Below, one piece after another: positions 5,282 through 6,654 of a stretch of 6,654 nt of DNA. A model generated the notes under the pieces. It had not been told where the DNA came from and did no database searches. It worked only from the letters and a program-made list of their open reading frames with translations. Source of the stretch: Polaromonas sp. (GTDB lineage: Bacteria > Pseudomonadota > Gammaproteobacteria > Burkholderiales > Burkholderiaceae_C); the NCBI GenBank assembly GCA_023259235.1, contig JAHFQQ010000197.1:1-6654 (forward strand), read 5' to 3'. The position numbers and the translations under genes are program-made. Each line of letters begins with the position of its first letter. Positions within the stretch are counted from its first letter, which is position 1.

Positions 5282-6622
5282 TCAGGCGGCGTAGGGGTTA
5301 TGCAGCAGGATGGTATGGTCGCGGTCGGGGCTGGTTGAAATCATGTGAATCGGCACGCCCGTGGTCTCTTCGATCCGTCGCAGGTAGTGCTGCGCAGCAG
5401 CGGGTAATTTCTCATGGCGCGTGACGCCAACGGTGCTGTCGCTCCAGCCCGGCAGCGTTTCGTAAATGGGCCGGCAGCGGGAAATGTCATCGGCGCCCAT
5501 GGGCAGGATGTCGGTGATGTTGCCATCCAGTTCATAGCCGGTGCACAGCTTCAGTTCATCAATGCCGTCGAGCACGTCAAGCTTGGTGATGCACAGGCCC
5601 GACAGGCCATTGACCTGCGCAGAGCGCTTGAGCAGCGCCGCGTCAAACCAGCCGCAGCGCCGGCTGCGCCCGGTGACAACGCCCTTTTCCGCGCCCACGG
5701 TGCTCAGGTGGTAACCCACGGTTCCGGGTTTTTCCCAGTCCAGTTCTGTCGGAAACGGCCCGCCGCCGACACGTGTGCAGTAGGCCTTGGTGATGCCCAG
5801 GATGTAGTGCAGCATGCCGGGGCCGACCCCGGAACCGGCCGCGGCATTGCCCGCCACGCAGTTGCTTGAGGTGACATAGGGATAGGTTCCATGGTCAATG
5901 TCGAGCAAGGTGCCTTGTGCGCCTTCAAACAGCAGGTTGGCGCCAGCCTGGTGGGCGTCATTAAGTTCCCGTGAGACATCTGCCATCATGGGCTTGAGCC
6001 GCTCGGCATCTTCCATCGCGTGCGTAAACACACTGTCAAAGTCAATCGCGGGCGCATGCAAAAAAGTGGTTAGGATGTGGTTGTGCAATTCAAGCAGCAC
6101 GCGCAGTTTGCCGGCAAAGCGGTCCGGATATTTAAGATCCTGCACCCGCAAGGCGCGCCGTGCAATTTTGTCTTCGTAGGCCGGCCCGATTCCTTTGCCA
6201 GTGGTGCCGATCTTCTCGCTGCCGGCATCCTCGCGCATCGCTTCACGCGCGACATCGAGCGCGGCGTGAAACGGCAGGATCAGCGGGCAGGCTTCGCTGA
6301 CGCGCAGGCGTGAGCGTACCTCGACGCCGACTGCCTCAAGCCGTTCAATTTCCTTGAACAACTGTTCCGTGGAAAGGACCACGCCGTTGCCGATGTAGCA
6401 CTTCACGCCTGGTCGCATAATGCCGCTCGGAACCAGGTTGAGCGCCGTCTTCACACCATTGATCACCAGCGTATGCCCGGCGTTGTGACCACCCTGAAAG
6501 CGCACCACGCCCTGCGACATTTCAGTCAGCCAGTCGACCAGCTTGCCCTTTCCCTCGTCGCCCCACTGGGTGCCCACGACCACGACGTTGCGCCCGGCCA
6601 CTGCGGTTTGCTTGTTTGTCAT
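5282..6622 (-). CDS. purA: Adenylosuccinate synthase PurA
   Basis: Catalyses the GTP-dependent joining of IMP and aspartate to adenylosuccinate, the first committed step to AMP, in the cytoplasm. The 446-residue frame is complete. Visible landmarks are GTQWGDEGKGK at 17-27 with the catalytic Asp22, GGHNAGHT at 44-51 with catalytic His50, the IMP-site segment GTTGKGIGPAYEDK at about 129-142, GAQGTLLDIDHGTYPYVTSS at about 224-243, the substrate loop VVTGRSRRCGW near 315-325, and TKLDVLDG in the guanine-binding region. All catalytic residues match E. coli PurA (432 residues) with an offset of 8 at the N-terminus. The ATG at 6622-6620 agrees with the family length; only a weak purine stretch precedes it. 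The 32 bases upstream to the window edge are too short to identify the neighbour (in related genomes often hisZ, from memory). The gene heads a same-strand run with the phosphoribosyltransferase, metC and the small gene. Confidence 0.97.
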   Translation of the reverse strand: MTNKQTAVAGRNVVVVGTQWGDEGKGKLVDWLTEMSQGVVRFQGGHNAGHTLVINGVKTALNLVPSGIMRPGVKCYIGNGVVLSTEQLFKEIERLEAVGVEVRSRLRVSEACPLILPFHAALDVAREAMREDAGSEKIGTTGKGIGPAYEDKIARRALRVQDLKYPDRFAGKLRVLLELHNHILTTFLHAPAIDFDSVFTHAMEDAERLKPMMADVSRELNDAHQAGANLLFEGAQGTLLDIDHGTYPYVTSSNCVAGNAAAGSGVGPGMLHYILGITKAYCTRVGGGPFPTELDWEKPGTVGYHLSTVGAEKGVVTGRSRRCGWFDAALLKRSAQVNGLSGLCITKLDVLDGIDELKLCTGYELDGNITDILPMGADDISRCRPIYETLPGWSDSTVGVTRHEKLPAAAQHYLRRIEETTGVPIHMISTSPDRDHTILLHNPYAA

Positions 6623-6654
6623 CTTCAGTTTCTCATTAAGGGTTGTTCGGGGAA

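Noticed and set aside
5414..5869. Plus-strand open frame of 151 codons opposite purA
   Set aside because: It is antisense to conserved purA sequence and its Ala/Gly/Arg-rich translation has no recognisable domain.
6623..6654. Possible 3' end of an upstream gene (for example hisZ) at the right edge
   Set aside because: Only 32 bases are visible and stops occur in more than one frame, so neither the frame nor the identity can be supported.

Overview
This window looks like ordinary core chromosome from a betaproteobacterium of the order Burkholderiales, most likely family Comamonadaceae (Polaromonas/Rhodoferax-like). The basis is moderately high GC, protein sequences recalled from that group, and the gene set. 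The genus is an inference from memory; no search was run. I found no phage, insertion sequence, CRISPR array, toxin-antitoxin pair or tRNA, and no convincing undescribed system.

Left part (1-1315, minus strand): the first 152 codons of rlmB, the 23S rRNA Gm2251 methyltransferase, run off the left edge. Upstream of it lies an AT-rich 134-bp spacer with an imperfect palindrome and a possible promoter. Next is a YbbA-type ABC-transporter ATPase with no permease gene beside it in the window.

Centre (1314-3130, plus strand): divergent from the ATPase is tesA, an exported GDSL esterase. It overlaps selU/mnmH (tRNA 2-selenouridine synthase) by a GTGA junction, so the two are probably translationally coupled. 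The divergent ybbA and tesA start codons share two bases of one ACATGT palindrome, so there is no spacer between the genes if both starts are right. The divergent ybbA-tesA pair is also found in E. coli.

Right part (3240-6622, minus strand): transcribed right to left are purA (adenylosuccinate synthase), a purine phosphoribosyltransferase gene, a metC-type cystathionine beta-lyase gene and a small GTG-started gene for a lysine-rich 58-residue protein. Spacing is 92, 27 and 45 bp, consistent with an operon plus a possible internal promoter before the phosphoribosyltransferase. purA and the phosphoribosyltransferase belong to purine synthesis and salvage; metC makes homocysteine for methionine. 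The small gene is easy to miss because it is short and starts with GTG. It converges on selU across a 109-bp spacer with a weak hairpin.

No gene-free stretch exceeds 300 bp; the largest are 134, 109 and 92 bp. Two of these spacers, 459-592 and 5190-5281, hold segments resembling each other at fixed spacing, perhaps decayed copies of a dispersed intergenic repeat.
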